In this document: positions 33,541 to 45,250 of the stretch, one piece after another
How the letters are laid out: every line of letters starts with the position of its first letter
Position numbering within the stretch: position 1 is the stretch's first letter
Assembly: GCA_963989385.1 (NCBI GenBank)
Contig: OZ022505.1
Coordinates: 57,291,737-57,355,736, forward strand
Length of the DNA: 64,000 bases
Origin: Ctena decussata
Lineage: Eukaryota > Mollusca > Bivalvia > Lucinida > Lucinidae
Reading direction: 5' to 3'
Notes under the pieces: model-generated
Seen by the model: the letters and a program-made list of their open reading frames with translations, nothing else
Database searches by the model: none
What the model was told of the DNA's origin: nothing
Made by a program: the position numbers and the translations under genes

Positions 33541-33660
33541 AAGATATCTTGACAGTGTCTATTTGACTTCACGGCAGTTGGGGTTAAGTGCCTTGTGTTG
33601 TGGCGGCTGTAAAAAACCTCCATGTGCTTCGTCATAGTGCAGATCATATAGTTGGGAAAG
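33541..33660 (+). repeat. diverged core of the 383-bp repeat
   Basis: GACTTCACGGCAGTTGGGGT, then TGTGGCGGCTGTAAAA, then CATAGTGCAGATCATA parallels the core of the 5805-7102 unit (CACTGCAGCTGGTGTTGTGC, GTGTGGCGGCCGTAAAAC, CATAGTGCAGATTATAT). A shorter match is at 36583-36640 (AAGTGCCGTGAGGCGACC). Confidence 0.55.
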
Positions 33661-34685
33661 ATCTAAAATGATTTTCTGTAGTTGTCATTTAACTTCCTAA
33701 TTAACCTCCTAAAACCTCGTTTGTTCGAGCATTTTAAACAAAGCTGAAAACACTTTGACATTAAGATTAATGCCTACCAGCGTGAAATCGAATGAAAATG
33801 ATGAGGTCTGATATCCTTTAAAGAATTTAAAAAAGTAGGTTCACAGAAAAAAAGTTATTTGCGGAAGAAATTGGTAATAAAAAGACATGGGTTACAGCAA
33901 TATTTGGTTTAAACTAGGGCATATAACATGCAACATGTATTAAAATCGATTTGTCCTTAGACACAGAACAATAATGATAAATTGAGATTGACCGACAAAT
34001 ACAGAATACAAATATATACAGACATCGACTAGCATCACATTTCTACTGTAATATAGCCGCAGTTCAGTAACTGAAAGCCCGACTGTGTTTCAGCCGCAGC
34101 CAACAGATTGGAAAAATAGTTTACAATCGGGCACATGGTAGGGATAACTCTAATTATAACTCTGTGTATGGGGAACCTTAACCATATTTTTACCCATGAT
34201 TTCCTTCTTTGATTACTGACGAGCCGACATGTTATACATGTATTAGAGATTATTATAGAGCGTTTTTTGCTGAACTGCAAACGATGCTATGACCCAGGCA
34301 AGACGAAATGCATAAAAAAAAATATTCAATGCCTCGAAGGATGGTGAAACATGAAACGCGCATAAAAAATCACAGCGAAAAGGCATATTTACTATAATTA
34401 GGATTCTTAGTCTAAGAAAGACGAACTGCAACAGCTTGAACTACTGGGTATATTAATCAATTCAAAACTTAGTGTTTGACATCTCATTATTGGCCATGAA
34501 CACACTCACATAACCAAGTTTGATGATCTGAAACATCTCCCATTATCACATGTGAAGTCTGTGTAGTGTCCTCTTACCGTATCTTTCTTGTAAGTAGACG
34601 GGGGTTTCACCCTAGCAATTACCGTAAACACATAAATAAGTACATATAGTTTGTAATGCAGGCAAAGAATGTTTTTTTTTCTCTG

Positions 34686-34690
<5 letters not shown>
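33661..34690. other. non-genic stretch
   Basis: I see no gene or repeat. The open frames on the minus strand (34035-34280, 34243-34431) have no motif. Confidence 0.55.
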
Positions 34691-34741
<51 letters not shown>

Positions 34742-34862
34742 AGAACATTTCGTAAAAGGTTTGGATTTCTTTGGAGGGAAAAATCCCTCGTTTTATAACC
34801 CATGAAATACTATATACCATTAGTGAGACATGGCAGTAAAACACACACACACACACACACAC
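34672..34862. repeat. (CT)n and (AC)n microsatellites
   Basis: A T9 run, then TGTG, then an uninterrupted CT run to about 34738, and a separate AC run at 34842-34862. Confidence 0.9.
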
Positions 34863-34915
34863 AAGAAAAAACAAAGAATAAAACTAAACAGATAAAAATG
34901 AAAATTAACATAATA

Positions 34916-35170
34916 CAGCCGACGTGGTCGACTGGTTATAGTGACTCGGATATGGTGCAGAAAGCCACCGGAAAGTCGTAAGCTCGCTCCCGGGTTTTGT
35001 AATCCGACGACTGGAAAACTGTTTCCGTCAGCTTAGCAGTACCCTTTTCGAATCAGGGAAGGATAAGGCAGCGAAAGGAGAGGGATGGGCTCCGTCTTTC
35101 ATCTGCTGTGCCCAAGATACAGTGGGTCTCTAACCCCACTGTCCCCACGGCTAAAAGGCTATGGGAAACC
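34916..35170 (+). repeat. tRNA-derived SINE
   Basis: The head CAGCCGACGTGGTCGACTGG has an A-box-like block. It is followed by GTAAGCTCGCTCCCGGGTTT in the B-box position (degraded). The body then carries AAAACTGTTTCCGTCAGC, GGATAAGGCAGCGAAAG and CCCCACTGTCCCCACGGC. The layout matches mollusc tRNA-SINEs whose heads start with this acceptor-like sequence (from memory). The 3' limit is uncertain. Confidence 0.6.
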
Positions 35171-36087
35171 AAAAGTACAAATCAACGCCAGTATAAACAA
35201 AAACTACTGTCTGCAGCACGGTGGGTACGACCAATGATGTTGAGGTCAGATACCAACATGATTGTGAGACAACATATCGGTGAGCATATATAAACCACAG
35301 CGAGTTACATGTACATAGTAAAAACTTTCTCTGACACAACATATACGTTCAGAAATGTTAATGTCGCAACAAAGGTCAAAACAACAGTTTTGTCCTAGAT
35401 GCAGACTGATTTATATCTACACTGCTTTTTAGTGATGTCTGATCTGTAGTTAACTGTTTAGAGCTTTTAAGGCTTTCATTTGTTGCAAGACCGAAACAAG
35501 TAGGATTTTGATGATATGCCCTTATGATCTTGGATTCTTGCGTTTGGAATTTTGACATCTTTTACCATTTATAACTTTACTTTATTCACACACCGAACAA
35601 AGTATCAAACATTAAATGTACTTCTGAAACCGATTGATTTGTCTCAAAAATCGAAATGTCACAGGCTTAGCTGATGCCTGTCAGGAAATTAAAATCTTTA
35701 ACACATGAACATCCGCGTTGAGTGTTTGATAAACGCAGCGTGAAATATGCACACGAAAGCGGCAAGTTAGTTCAGGTTCAGGAAAGAAAAGACCGGGAAA
35801 GCTGACTGAGACATAACTTATAAAATGCAAGTACTGCTTTTAAATTAATAGCCAATGAAATCCGAAAACAAACCAAGAGATGTAAGGTTTAAATTCGATT
35901 TGCTCAAACAACATGAGTTTTGAGAAATTGTGCAAGCGGTCCATATAATTATATACATGTCAATTGCTTTAATTATTTTAATAAAATTTTATGGGTAGCC
36001 ATTCAATAATTCAACAATTCAACACAATGGCTATTTAAAACTGTTTGATATTAGACCCACTACAAAATGTCAAACATAATAATCAAA
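35171..36087. other. non-genic stretch
   Basis: I see no gene or repeat. Confidence 0.55.
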
Positions 36088-36325
36088 TGAGCCGCGACAC
36101 GAGAAAACCAACAATGTGGTTGTGCGCCCGGTGCAGACTCAGATCAGCCTGGGCATTCGCCCAGTTTGACCTGACTCTTCGTTAAGTGCTCAAATGGTAG
36201 CTAAGGGACTAAGCTACCTCCATGCGGACAGCGAAGACTCTGATCAGACTGGGCGGATGCCCAGGCTGATCTGAGTCTGCGCTGGGCGCACAACCACATT
36301 GTTGGTTTTGTCATGTCACGGCTCA
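36088..36325 (-). mobile_element. palindromic MITE, P1 family copy G
   Basis: It runs from TGAGCCGCGACACGAGAAAA to TTTTGTCATGTCACGGCTCA. The centre reads CTACCTCCATGCGGACAG, the complement of the plus copies. The inner block GGGCGGATGCCCAGGCTGAT is intact. Confidence 0.85.
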
Positions 36326-37049
36326 AATCATTTTATTCTTAACTGCACTGCATAGTAATATAAATAATCATTATAATGATAATAATAATAATCATATTTT
36401 TCTTGATCCAAAAACAGCACAAACGTACTGAGAACAGCGCAGTGTAAACAAATAGCTTCATCATTATAAACAAACCATTTTGTGACGGTAAGGGTGTCAT
36501 GGAAACGTTATAAACCTACACCAGTATTACACCAGTTATTCGGCCACAAATTACCCTTTTACGTTCTGTTTCTCTGGGTAAAATGGACTGGTTTTAAGTG
36601 CCGTGAGGCGACCATAAAATGTTTCTCTGTCTACACTTAAGGCATCACTTGGCTCATTGGATTAGTAGAACAGACAATAATTGTACCTTAGAGTCGATTT
36701 TAGGATGGACGGTAGTAAAACACATACTATCAATATAACTGCTCATTAACAAGTTCATCGAAACTAACTCAACTGACAGTATTTCATTTTCCCTTGGTGT
36801 AAACCGTGACTCCAAACGATTCGTTTGGTCAGAGCTTTGTACAAAAACGTAAAGATTCAATATTAGTTGTTATCTGACTCTCCCTCGCTTAAGTTTGTAC
36901 TTCTGATCGTTTTAAGTCGATGGCTTCATTTTAAAATGTAAAATCTTTCGTTGCTAACTCACTTTTTTACGGAAAAATATTTTGCTACGTTAGGGCCCTC
37001 TTACTGGAATTTCATTTTTTTAATTTCCGAAGCTCCTGAATTTATTACA
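36326..37049. other. non-genic stretch
   Basis: No gene is seen. Short AAT repeats lie at 36365-36395 and a small fragment of the 383-bp repeat core at 36583-36640. Confidence 0.55.
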
Positions 37050-37054
37050 AATAC

Positions 37055-37375
37055 CACAGGGTATAAACCAGTCCGCCAATTAACGCTTCCTGCAGAGACT
37101 GTCCGTCAAATTGGCTTCCGCCGCGAACTCTTGCTTCCTGCAAGGACTACTGTCCTCGAAAAATGGCTTCCTGCCGAGACTGTCCGCGTGACTCTGCTTC
37201 CTGCCGAGAGCTTCGGCAGGAAGCAGAATCACGCGAACAGTCTCTGCAGGAAGCCATTTATCATATACAGAAGTCTCGGCAGGAAGCAAGAGATCACGGA
37301 CAGTCTCGGCGGAAGCCAAATATGACGGACAGTCTCTGTAGGGAGCGAAAATTGACGGACTGGTAATACCCTTTG
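37055..37375. mobile_element. 321-bp foldback relative of the 6-kb element, 5-bp target duplication
   Basis: It begins CACAGGGTATAAACCAGTCC and ends with the near complement (TGGTAATACCCTTTG). AATAC lies directly outside both ends (37050-37054 and 37376-37380). Each ~155-bp arm is an array of ~30-bp units alternating GCTTCCTGCAGAGACTGTCC and GCTTCCGCCGCGAACTC or GCTTCCTGCCGAGACTG. The arms meet at GAGAGCTTCGGCAGG. The unit and its alternation match the TIRs at 12292 and 18140. Open frames with LPAETVR-type repeats on both strands are translations of the array, not genes. Confidence 0.85.
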
Positions 37376-37615
37376 AATACTGCATAACGAGATCAGATGC
37401 CGCATCTTTTTTGTATCTACGCTGTTTTCAAATGACGCTGTATGAGACGCTCGGTAATAATGGATTTTTTTGTCAACTGGCTTCTTTGTTTTTGTTCTGA
37501 TATGTGGAGATAAATGCACAGATACTGTTAATTTAAACATAAAATCCGCTTTGATACTATTCGTCTCTGACATTTCCTTCTTTGACTGATAATGCCTAGT
37601 TTGCGAGAAAAAAAA

Positions 37616-37882
37616 GCCGGACCGCGTAGCGCAGTCAGTAGTGCGTATGACTCAAGAGCCAGAGGTCCCGGGTTCGACACCCGATCCGGCCACTCACTTT
37701 CGTTTCTCTTGCCGCTGATTTAAAAAGGGCAGCTATCAGTTACTGGCGAAAGTGTGTGCACTTAGCCCTGGTTAATCTTACAGGAGGTCTAAGCCTGCCC
37801 AAGATTAGTGTGGCTAGGTTTACTGACCGTTCCGACATGACCATAGCTGCTTACCGTGGCTGTTAAGCTACAGAACAGCAAA
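37616..37882 (+). repeat. tRNA-derived SINE
   Basis: The head GCCGGACCGCGTAGCGCAGT gives a D-arm. After GACTCAAGAGCCAGAGG comes CCCGGGTTCGACACCCG (T-arm and B box), and ATCCGGCCA closes an acceptor stem with one mismatch. The anticodon stem does not pair, and ~190 bp of non-tRNA body follow (CACTCACTTTCGTTTC, CACTTAGCCCTGGTTAATC), so this is a SINE and not a tRNA gene. GCGAGA plus an A-rich run occurs just before (37603) and just after (37883), a possible target duplication. Confidence 0.75.
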
Positions 37883-38556
37883 GCGAGAGATAAAAAAGGC
37901 AACCTTTTTCAATTGAGTAAATAAACAGCTGCATTTATACCAACAACTTGTGGTTTCCTGTTTACGTTTATTTCCAAATGTCTCGACATAAAATCCTAAT
38001 TTAGCTCTTCCATTCAAATTTTCTTGACTGAATGGAACAAATTGTCATCTCGAGAGCGTATCATTTAGTCTGCACTTTATTGATCAGCAAGTAATTTGAG
38101 ATTATCTACTCTCAATCTGCAGCTGCACGATTCAATTTGTACTCCGAATTTAGTCGAGACCTATAATTTAAATGTAAATGCAGCTCGAAATGATTATTCC
38201 CGATACATATGATCCACTTGAAATTGTCGCTATTACAAGGTATTAAAGCTGTAGGTTGCTTAGACGTGCAGTTTAATGCGAAAAGAAATGATAGAATGAG
38301 TAAGCGCTGCTATGACAACTTTATGCAAGAGCGACAAGGTCGTATTCTAGATGTACTGATTATCAACGGCAGGGACAGTCAACTATAATTGTAATAAAAT
38401 AATTTTGGTACGTGTTGTTTATCAACGTTCTATGGTACTAACGTGTTAAGCTGAATTTGCTGTCTCTTGACTGAATAGGATAAAGTCAACACTCGATATC
38501 TCGAAGTCAAAGTTCATCTGAAACCGTTACTACTGATATCTCAGAGTAAATTTCCA
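37883..38556. other. non-genic stretch
   Basis: I see no gene or repeat. Confidence 0.6.
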
Positions 38557-38770
38557 GGGGCCGTATTCATAAAGCCACTTATTAAGTCGTTGCTATACGG
38601 TTGCTAAGGCTAAATATCTATAAAGGAAATTCCCTACAACTATGAAATTTGGTCTGGAGGAAGACTGTTCCTCCAGACCAAATTTCATAGTTTTAGGGAA
38701 TCTGCTTCAAAGAAATTTAGCCTTAGCAACAGCATAGCAATCACTTAAGTCGTTTTATGAATACGGCCCC
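38557..38770. mobile_element. foldback MITE, P2 family copy 3
   Basis: It runs from GGGGCCGTATTCATAAAGCC to ATGAATACGGCCCC. Pairing extends outward (CCA and TGG), which may be target sequence or element. The centre is shortened to GGTCTGGAGGAAGACTGTTC. Confidence 0.85.
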
Positions 38771-39059
38771 TGGTCCCAGAAAAATTACTTTGAGATAGTA
38801 GTAGTTTGAGAGAGGAGGAATGCATATTTTAAAGAATGTTTATTATTTACAATCAATATATATTGGGGGTTGTCCACATTTTTTTCTGTTGCTTCGCATT
38901 CCCTTCTTATTACAAAAGCCGACCTAGATATACATAAAATGCACAATGTTTAGAACTTATATATGGTCTCAAAAGACTATCGCATGACATGCTAAATATA
39001 AATAAGTAATGAGCTTGACAGGTTACATGCTAGAAATGTAAGACATAGAGAAAAATTTT
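38771..39059. other. non-genic stretch
   Basis: No gene is seen. It lies between the P2 element and the dispersed repeat. Confidence 0.5.
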
Positions 39060-39180
39060 TGTAGACGTCAACGTAATGTCAAGTAGCAGACCAAAACGAA
39101 ATACAGGACATTCTAACAAGATAACTATCAATTACAAATGACAACACTTTCGTCAATGGTTTGATAACGATATTAAGAAA
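39060..39180 (+). repeat. dispersed repeat, copy 2 (partner at 9759)
   Basis: TGTAGACGTCAACGTAATGT, then AGCAGACCAAAACGAAAT, then GTCAATGGTTTGATAACG parallel 9759-9885 in order and orientation. Confidence 0.5.
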
Positions 39181-39253
39181 CTGTATCATATGACTGTTCT
39201 GAGACAGTATGAAACATTATGAAGTAATTTAATATAGATAATCGCAGACTGTG

Positions 39254-39424
39254 AGATTTTAAGACTATACTGAGCATCACAGGAGGCTTATTAACCTGTC
39301 ATTATTATATCACACGCCCTAAGCGTTAATATTTCAAAAGATTTTAAGACTATACCGAGCGTCACAGGAGGCTTATTAACCTGTCATAATCATATCACAC
39401 GTCTCTAAGCTTCAATATTTCAAA
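39254..39424 (+). repeat. tandem duplication, ~86-bp unit
   Basis: GATTTTAAGACTATACTGAG starts at 39254 and GATTTTAAGACTATACCGAG at 39340. Both continue through GGAGGCTTATTAACCTGTCA to TTCAATATTTCAAA-like ends. Confidence 0.85.
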
Positions 39425-42421
39425 TTATCAGTAGTTTAGCAAAGGGTAACAGACCTCTGCTTGTATGTAATCAGTAAAAGTAAATTAGATCAGCAATTTC
39501 AATTTGCAATAAGAGCGCTTGTTTTCAGCTGCAATTTAATCAACCGTATATCAAAATATTTATAACTCGGTATACGAGGCAGTGGCAGTAAACCGCAATA
39601 AGGGTAAACTGCGCACACATAGCCGTGGTTTATAAAATATAAAAAGATAGGCAGTGATCAGGAACTAATACAATCAGATAACATTTCCCGCTCTCAAAAC
39701 CCAAAAGGATATACATATATTGATAACAGTTCACGAAAGGGATGCACAAATTACGTACACGTATGTTTAACAGTATTTGTCAATAAAGATCTTTGAGTAT
39801 TAAGCAAGACGAAAACATAGATCCAGGTCATGAGATACATTTTTAAGACTCCCAGGATGGGTGGTTTTTCTTGTCCTGATGTAGGCTGTGTAAATTGAAC
39901 TGTTTCAAACAACGGGCCCTGTTTTTCAGCAGTGGCCATTCATATTTTTAATGTCTATATACAAAAAGTGTTCATGTATTGCAAAAAACACAAAAATGAA
40001 TTATGTGTGCTTTTTCTTTATTTGTTTTTTTTTTCTTCAGACTTTTAATATAAAGCATAAAGCTTTCTTACCTAGACAAGATTAGCTCTCCTTAAAGAGA
40101 AAGTTTGAAAACGCAGACTTTAAAGTGAAGCTGTTCTTCTTCTATTAAATAATGAAAAGGGCATCTGGTGCATGTACCTGTATGCATGTGGGCATTAATG
40201 CATTGAATACAAGGTTATATGGTTGTGCCGCTAAAGACATTTTAAGGATTTCTATGCTTAAGGGGTGATTTTTTCCATAATTAAAGCCTTTTCCTGATCA
40301 CTGCCGTTTGCTTTGCATTAACGGGTATGACACATAGCTTGCATGCTATTTGCATGACATTACATCAATTTTCAAGTATTTGTGTCTGTATTAAATATGT
40401 TAAACATGCGTGGACGTCGTGAGATTAAAAGTAAATTATATTCAAACGTATCGTTGAAATAATGATTTATTGTATCCTTAACCACCTCTTTTGACCTACA
40501 TAACAGACAACTGACAGAATTGGATATTTTTAACTATATTAATGTGACCTTGGCCGCATTTCAAGGCCGAGTACGAAAGCACAATTTAATACACTTTAAT
40601 AGATCACAGTGTTACTTTAGGTCATTTTTCTTCTTTGGCTTAGTGAATATCGTCTCCCCTCATGACCCAGCTTCCCACTCATATATAGCATAGTTACCAT
40701 CCATAAGTCTGCTGCATAAAAGAAATGTTTGGTCACAGCGGGGAAATTACATGTATTTTAAATATAGTGAAGCGTTCCCTTTTGGCCGTTCTGATAGGAA
40801 ATATAACTATTATTTTGTACGTTTAAATGCCAATCAGGCATAACAAGAAGAAATCATGGCTCTTATTGTGATATGCATGTATTTAGTATTTACTTTTGAT
40901 AAACATGTAGGAATGAATGACTGATTTTACTAAATTTGTTACCCCAAAAAATAAGGTTTGAGGAAACCTTCAATTAGGGTAGATAGAGTCAAACTAATCT
41001 GATTTCATATGGTTTATGTATTTATGAAAGATCTGCTAAGGAAAATAGGCACACTGTATACTTAGTCTATTGGAAATTCGGACCTCTCATACCGGCGTTT
41101 TGGGGAAAATCCTCGCCTAAAGCATAGACGTTCTTTAAAGGGAAATACCCCAATGTTCGTGCTCATACATCCCATTTTCTATTTAATATTTTCACCCAGC
41201 ATATATTATTCTACTACTGTCTGAAGTTTTAACAAAAAGTCAATTGCAGTTTTTATAGTGTGATTTCTCTTTAATAGCTAGGATGGCATTTTGAGTTTGA
41301 GGACAGCATATTGTTTGACATCTTGAATTCTTGTAACCCCTGAAAAACAAATGAATATTACTGTTTTATTGTAAACGTAAACTGTTTCTAATAATGCTAA
41401 AATGACATTCGTTCAATTAAAAAAAAAAGAAATAACACATTTCTTTTCTTTCCTTATTTGAACTACTTAATATTCGGAAGCCGAAAAGGCGGGTGAAAGT
41501 CCTACGTTTCTTGCTTGCCTGAATATAGCCAAATAATCCTATTTTCCGCTGTAAAGTTTTATCTAGAGAAAAAGGATTGACAAGTATGGTATATTAACTA
41601 TTGAGACGCATTCGCTAATAACTGCAAGTGTGAGCCCACGTTGTTTGTTGTTATTGCGGTACTTGATTCCCTCTATCTGGAAGATTTACTAGCAAATGCA
41701 GCTGCGCATTCTACTAGCCCTTGCAAAATGATATCAACTGGAAAGTGTATAAAGGTTATCAGTAATAGTATGCAACAATTTTAACTTTAAAATGGTTTTG
41801 AAAAACCGCAATTAATAGAAATAGAATCGCCACTTTATACACTTCACAAAATATTAAATGATTGATGCTTTGAGTACATACAGTGCAAGTTTCCCTTGTC
41901 TTTCTGAAACGTGCACGGTAAATAAGTTTAAAAGTACTTTCATGGTAATTCCTCTTTCTCTGCCCATTCTAACACGTTACTCGTGCTACAGTTAGCATCT
42001 GTTCTGCTCAGCTTTTAAACATCCGACTTCAGCTGATAGGGATTTCCTTATTTTATGTTATAAGCAGCCGAAGATAAAAGCGTATTATCACAATTGCTAG
42101 TACGACCCGATGAAAACGACAGTAACCTTAACGAACAAGTATCTGTGACTACGATAATGGAGACATATAATGTCAGAAGCAAAAATGGCCGAATCTTAAA
42201 GTAAGATTAAATATGCATTCGATAAAATACAGGCGATTCTATTACTCACGGTTTAACAGATCTGCCAACAGTTTTGTTTTTGTTTTCTTTTCTTTTTTAT
42301 TTATTTATTTTTGTCAAATGAATCATTTTGGGTGATACTGAAAGGACATGTGCATTTGAACCTCATGTACGGCTGAAAAACTATCTCGCCTACGGCGGGA
42401 TCCGAGTTCAGACCATTAGCT
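39425..42421. other. long non-genic stretch
   Basis: Three kb of AT-rich, apparently unique sequence. I see no gene, splice-flanked frame or repeat. Longest frames are under 65 codons. Confidence 0.6.
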
Positions 42422-43020
42422 TATCAACAGGCATGTTTACACGAACACAAAAACATGTATTAACAAGGCGATCCGTGTGCTATAATGACCGGCATTGCGA
42501 CGTTTCGAATGCAAGTTGCTGGGCAATACTCCGTCAGTACAGAGGAAACGGCAAAAATGCATTTGCAGGTATCGATAAATACTTATACGCAAGAATTATG
42601 CAGGTTCAGATATTGTAGAAATGGAAGAGCAGGCACCACTGAGTGAAACGTTTAGTAAAAATGATTTTGACTTGTGAGCTGCTGCTAAAGATTGGACAAA
42701 AAGTAACGATTGCTCACCATGATGTGAAAGAGTATTTTAATACAAATGCCTAGAGCTTGCAGGAATCAGCAAACTTAAAGGTAATAGCGACGATGAGGCC
42801 GAAGAATAGTGCCCAATATTGTCTTTATTTTTATTGCAGTGTGGCTGAGAATTTATGCAACAATATCGATCAAACATTGTTGTTCATAGCAGTAATATTT
42901 GCCGGGTCCCTTTGGGGCTTTTGAAAATCTTGGCCTTCGGCCTCGGTTTTCAACAGCGCCGTCGGGACCCGGCAAATGTTTATGCATGAAAAAAAAAACT
43001 TGTTTGGTCCCTATATTGGT
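42422..43020 (+). repeat. ~600-bp dispersed repeat R, copy 1
   Basis: It aligns by eye with 48527-49110. Shared words include AGGCATGTTT, ACGAACACA, TGCTATAATG, GGCAATACTCCGTCAGTACA, GATATCGATAAA-like and GGTCCCTATATTG at the end. The order and orientation are the same. A foldback (42896-42977) sits at the same place in both copies, so it is part of the repeat. There is no conserved reading frame. Confidence 0.75.
42896..42977. repeat. foldback within repeat R copy 1
   Basis: ATTTGCCGGGTCCCTTTGGG continuing to TTTTGAAAATCTTGG pairs with CCTCGGTTTTCAACAG continuing to GGGACCCGGCAAAT. The apex is CTTCGG. Confidence 0.8.
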
Positions 43021-43527
43021 GTATTTCTGCAGTAACCACGAACTCTTCTGGCGTTGCTCGCTAAATTATTTGCCTCAGGCTCGAATCAGATGATACTCTT
43101 ACTCCCTATTATAGGTCTTCAGCTACTTAATCCGAATTAGTTCACTAAACTTAGACAAAACTGAAGACACTTTGACGAGACATGTAGTTTAAAGGGGAGT
43201 TTGGTATAATGGTGAGTTGAGACATCAGGATCTTTATGCGAAATCTTGAAGAGAAGAGTACTGTTTCGCATATTGTTAAATAATATAAAACAAAGAGAGT
43301 CAAGTTGTGCCAGAACCTATTTCTTCACCAGCTCGAAAAGTTCTTCGTAGCGATTCTTTTTAAACACCTTACAAACATTGGTCATATTTGTTGTTGTAGC
43401 CCCAATACATGGGAGATACTTACTTTTGAAATGTTGAATGGTGTCCTTGCTTCATAAGCTTTAAAATCTAATTTTGATTATGAAGAAATTTCCCTTAGCT
43501 CAAAAATGCATTCAACCAGACTCAGAA
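43021..43527. other. non-genic stretch
   Basis: I see no gene or repeat. Confidence 0.5.
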
Positions 43528-43631
43528 TTATCATTTCTGATCCCTGATTTTGTGCCAAATAACAGTGTATTTTCAAGACGTCTTGAAAATACACTGTTAT
43601 TTGGCACAAAATCAGGGATCAGAAATGATAA
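43528..43631. repeat. perfect 104-bp palindrome with no loop
   Basis: Bases 43528-43579 (TTATCATTTCTGATCCCTGA continuing to TTTTCAAGAC) are the exact reverse complement of 43580-43631. There is no mismatch and no spacer; the centre is AAGACGTCTT. The next bases, AGTTGCGACACGTCAG, look like a decayed P1 terminus. Confidence 0.95.
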
Positions 43632-43929
43632 GTTGCGACACGTCAGGTAGATGCATAATCACATGCAAACAATAAAAGGCTCAGACCGGCCTGCGCACCT
43701 TTGCAGTCAATTCATAAACTCTGTCTAGTCACAATGTGTGTATGGTGACAATGCTGCAAGTACACAATGGACAAGAGCTCCGCTGAGTTGGGCAATATGC
43801 GCCCGTTGGGGCTAAAAATTGGAAAGAAAACTAGAAATGACAGAGCTTTGTCAGTAGCTTAAATCTTCAATAATAAGGCAGATGTAAAACTACAAAACAA
43901 ACGAAGCTAATATGAAATTCCTAGACAAA
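43632..43929. other. possible decayed P1 fragment, otherwise non-genic
   Basis: GTTGCGACACGTCAG at the left and AGACCGGCCTGCGCACC at about 43685 resemble P1 blocks, but the rest does not align. No gene is seen. Confidence 0.35.
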
Positions 43930-45250
43930 ATTACAAACGGCCATAATTCCATCAGAACTGAAAGCTGGGTTATGGTTCTTTTTCTCTGCACATCGACTGA
44001 TATTTGTACAAACTTCCATGAAGAAATCTTAAACGGGTTTCAAGATATGGAGCAGACACAAAGCTAATAACAACTTACTATATGAAAAAATCAAAGGTGC
44101 ATAATTCAGTCAAAACTGAGAAAAGGCGATGGTTGTTTTTATCTGCACAAATAATGTTACCTTTTGAACTTTGACCTCTAAGTGTGACCTTGACTTTTGT
44201 CGGACATTGTTGAAATATAAGTTCTGTATGTTGCCTCGATAAGGTGAAAATTTGTCTCAAGTTTAAAAAAAATCTTTCAAAGAGTTAAGGAGATATGGAG
44301 CGGACACAAATTTAATACAAAATTACAATAGGAAAAAAACAAAAGGGATGTAATTTTGTTAAAAGTGAAAGAAGCGTTATGTTTTTTTTCGCTGCACATT
44401 TTCTAATGTTTCTTTATATTTATACAAACTTCCATGAAGATATCTTAAACAGTTTTTTTAGATATGGAGGGGACATGGAGCTAATATGAAATTACTATAC
44501 AGAAAATACAAAGGGACATAATTCCGTCAAAACTGACAATAGGGTTATGGTTCTTCTTCTTCTCTGCACATCGACTGAGTGCGATTTATATTAATACAAA
44601 CTTTCATGAAGAAATCTTAAACAGTTTTTCAGATATGGAGTTGACACGAAGCTAATATGAAATTACCATACGACAAATAAAAAGTGACATAAGTCCGTCA
44701 AAACTGAAAGTAGGGTTATGGGACTTTCTCTCTGCACATCCTCTGATGGTGCTTTATATTTATACAAACTTTCATGAAGAAATCTTGAACGGTTTTCAAG
44801 ATGTGGAGCGGATACGAGATTTATATGAAATCACTTAAAAAAACAACAAAGGGACATAATTCCGTCAAAACTGAAAGTAGGGTTATGATTTTTTTCTTTG
44901 CACATCATCTGATAGTGCTGTATATTTGTACAAACTTTCATGAAGAAATCTTAAATGGTTTTTGAGATATGGAGCGGACAATAAATGTTACCGTTTGACG
45001 TTTGACCTCTAAGTGTGATCTTGACCTTTGTTGGGCATCGTTGAAACATAACTTCTGCACATCGCCTTGATATGGTGAACATTTAACCCAAGTTTCAAAA
45101 AAATATTCCAAGGGGTTAAGGGGATATGGAGTGGACACGGAAAAATAATGGAACAGACGGACGGACGGGCGGACGGACAGACAGACAGACAAACGAAAGG
45201 ACAGACGGACGAAGGCCACGACATAATACGACCCGTCTTTCGGGTGTATA
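43930..45250 (+). repeat. tandem array, ~170-bp unit, with GACGGACG tail
   Basis: ACATAATTCCGTCAAAACTG-type unit starts lie at about 43941, 44099, 44349, 44517, 44688 and 44855. Each continues with GGGTTATGG, CTGCACATC, ACAAACTTTCATGAAG and GATATGGAGCGGACA. Two units carry an extra ~80-bp module (TTTGACCTCTAAGTGTGACC). The last leads into AAGGGGTTAAGGGGATATGG, then GACGGACG repeats and GACCCGTCTTTCGGGTGTAT. From memory, arrays of this sort are common in bivalve genomes. The minus open frames at 44938-45356 come from it. Confidence 0.85.

Noticed and set aside
37080..37340. CRISPR-like array (short repeats with ~10-15-bp spacers)
   Set aside because: The repeats are inverted between the two arms, spacers are too short, and the block has TIRs and a target duplication. 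The context is a eukaryotic genome.
36951..37573. Several 100-125-codon frames on both strands with repeated LPAETVR motifs
   Set aside because: They are translations of the 30-bp foldback array at 37055-37375; both strands are open because the unit length is a multiple of three.
37616..37692. Functional tRNA gene
   Set aside because: The acceptor stem has a mismatch, the anticodon arm does not pair, and a SINE body continues downstream.
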